DNA of 64,000 nucleotides from Strongylocentrotus droebachiensis (taxonomy: Eukaryota; Echinodermata; Echinoidea; Camarodonta; Strongylocentrotidae), in the NCBI GenBank assembly GCA_035222895.1, contig JAVYIG010005275.1:62001-126000 (forward strand), read 5' to 3'. Below: more notes on the stretch, generated by a model, which was given only the letters and a program-made list of their open reading frames with translations, searched no databases and was not told the DNA's origin. The DNA itself is not shown here. Within the stretch, counting starts at the first letter, position 1.

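Overview
The window is an animal nuclear locus: introns with GT/AG ends, microsatellites, tRNA-derived SINE-like copies and many short inverted-repeat elements. From memory of the repeat styles (for example elements opening with 'tgtttcataaaacttgttatcaataacaa') a sea urchin or related marine deuterostome is the best guess; this is an inference without a database search.

Essentially all recognisable coding sequence belongs to ONE minus-strand gene that enters from the right edge and leaves at the left edge. I mapped 70 complete internal exons plus the last 12 nt of another. They are numbered E1-E71 from left to right, so the transcript runs E71 to E1. Every one of the 69 junctions among E70-E1 keeps a single reading frame and makes sense in protein (57 phase 1, 10 phase 2, 2 phase 0), so no exon seems to be missing. 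Together they give 13,956 nt (4,652 codons) with no stop. Neither a start codon and signal peptide nor a stop codon and membrane segment lies in the window, so the whole protein must be larger.

The product is a giant, presumably extracellular, cysteine-rich repeat protein of the GCC2/GCC3 (ephrin-receptor-like, TNFR-CRD-like) type. I count 61 modules (M1-M61, N- to C-terminal) of about 76 residues, built round C-P-x-G-T-[YF]-x(n)-C-x-x-C-x-x-G-[YF]-[YF]-C and C-P-x-G-H-Y-C-P-x-G. The modules are nested: nine form a higher-order unit of about 690 residues (positions a-i, position a marked by G-T-G-x-D-W-x-x-C), and six complete units lie in tandem (M3-M11, M12-M20, M21-M29, M30-M38, M39-M47, M48-M56), flanked by partial units M1-M2 and M57-M61. 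Within a unit, b resembles e and c resembles f, hinting at an older three-module period.

Between exons there is a graveyard of partial exon copies, usually keeping one splice site but not the other, and two copies (47571-47648, 51387-51485) that could still be spliced in frame. The introns also hold terminal-inverted-repeat and foldback elements, SINE-like copies, a roughly 150-bp array carrying nuclear-receptor DR1-like motifs, and long microsatellites often placed just inside the splice donor. In the introns 3974-4768 (E3/E4), 9484-10010, 11421-11987, 15549-15949, 16167-16513, 19431-19909, 20258-20838, 26968-27694, 28452-29003, 29861-30433, 32289-32599, 34396-34817, 35058-35564, 44568-44964, 45262-46019, 49399-49767, 50008-50505, 51730-52185, 58924-59357, 59620-60287 and 60464-60877 I see nothing beyond ordinary AT-rich intron sequence.
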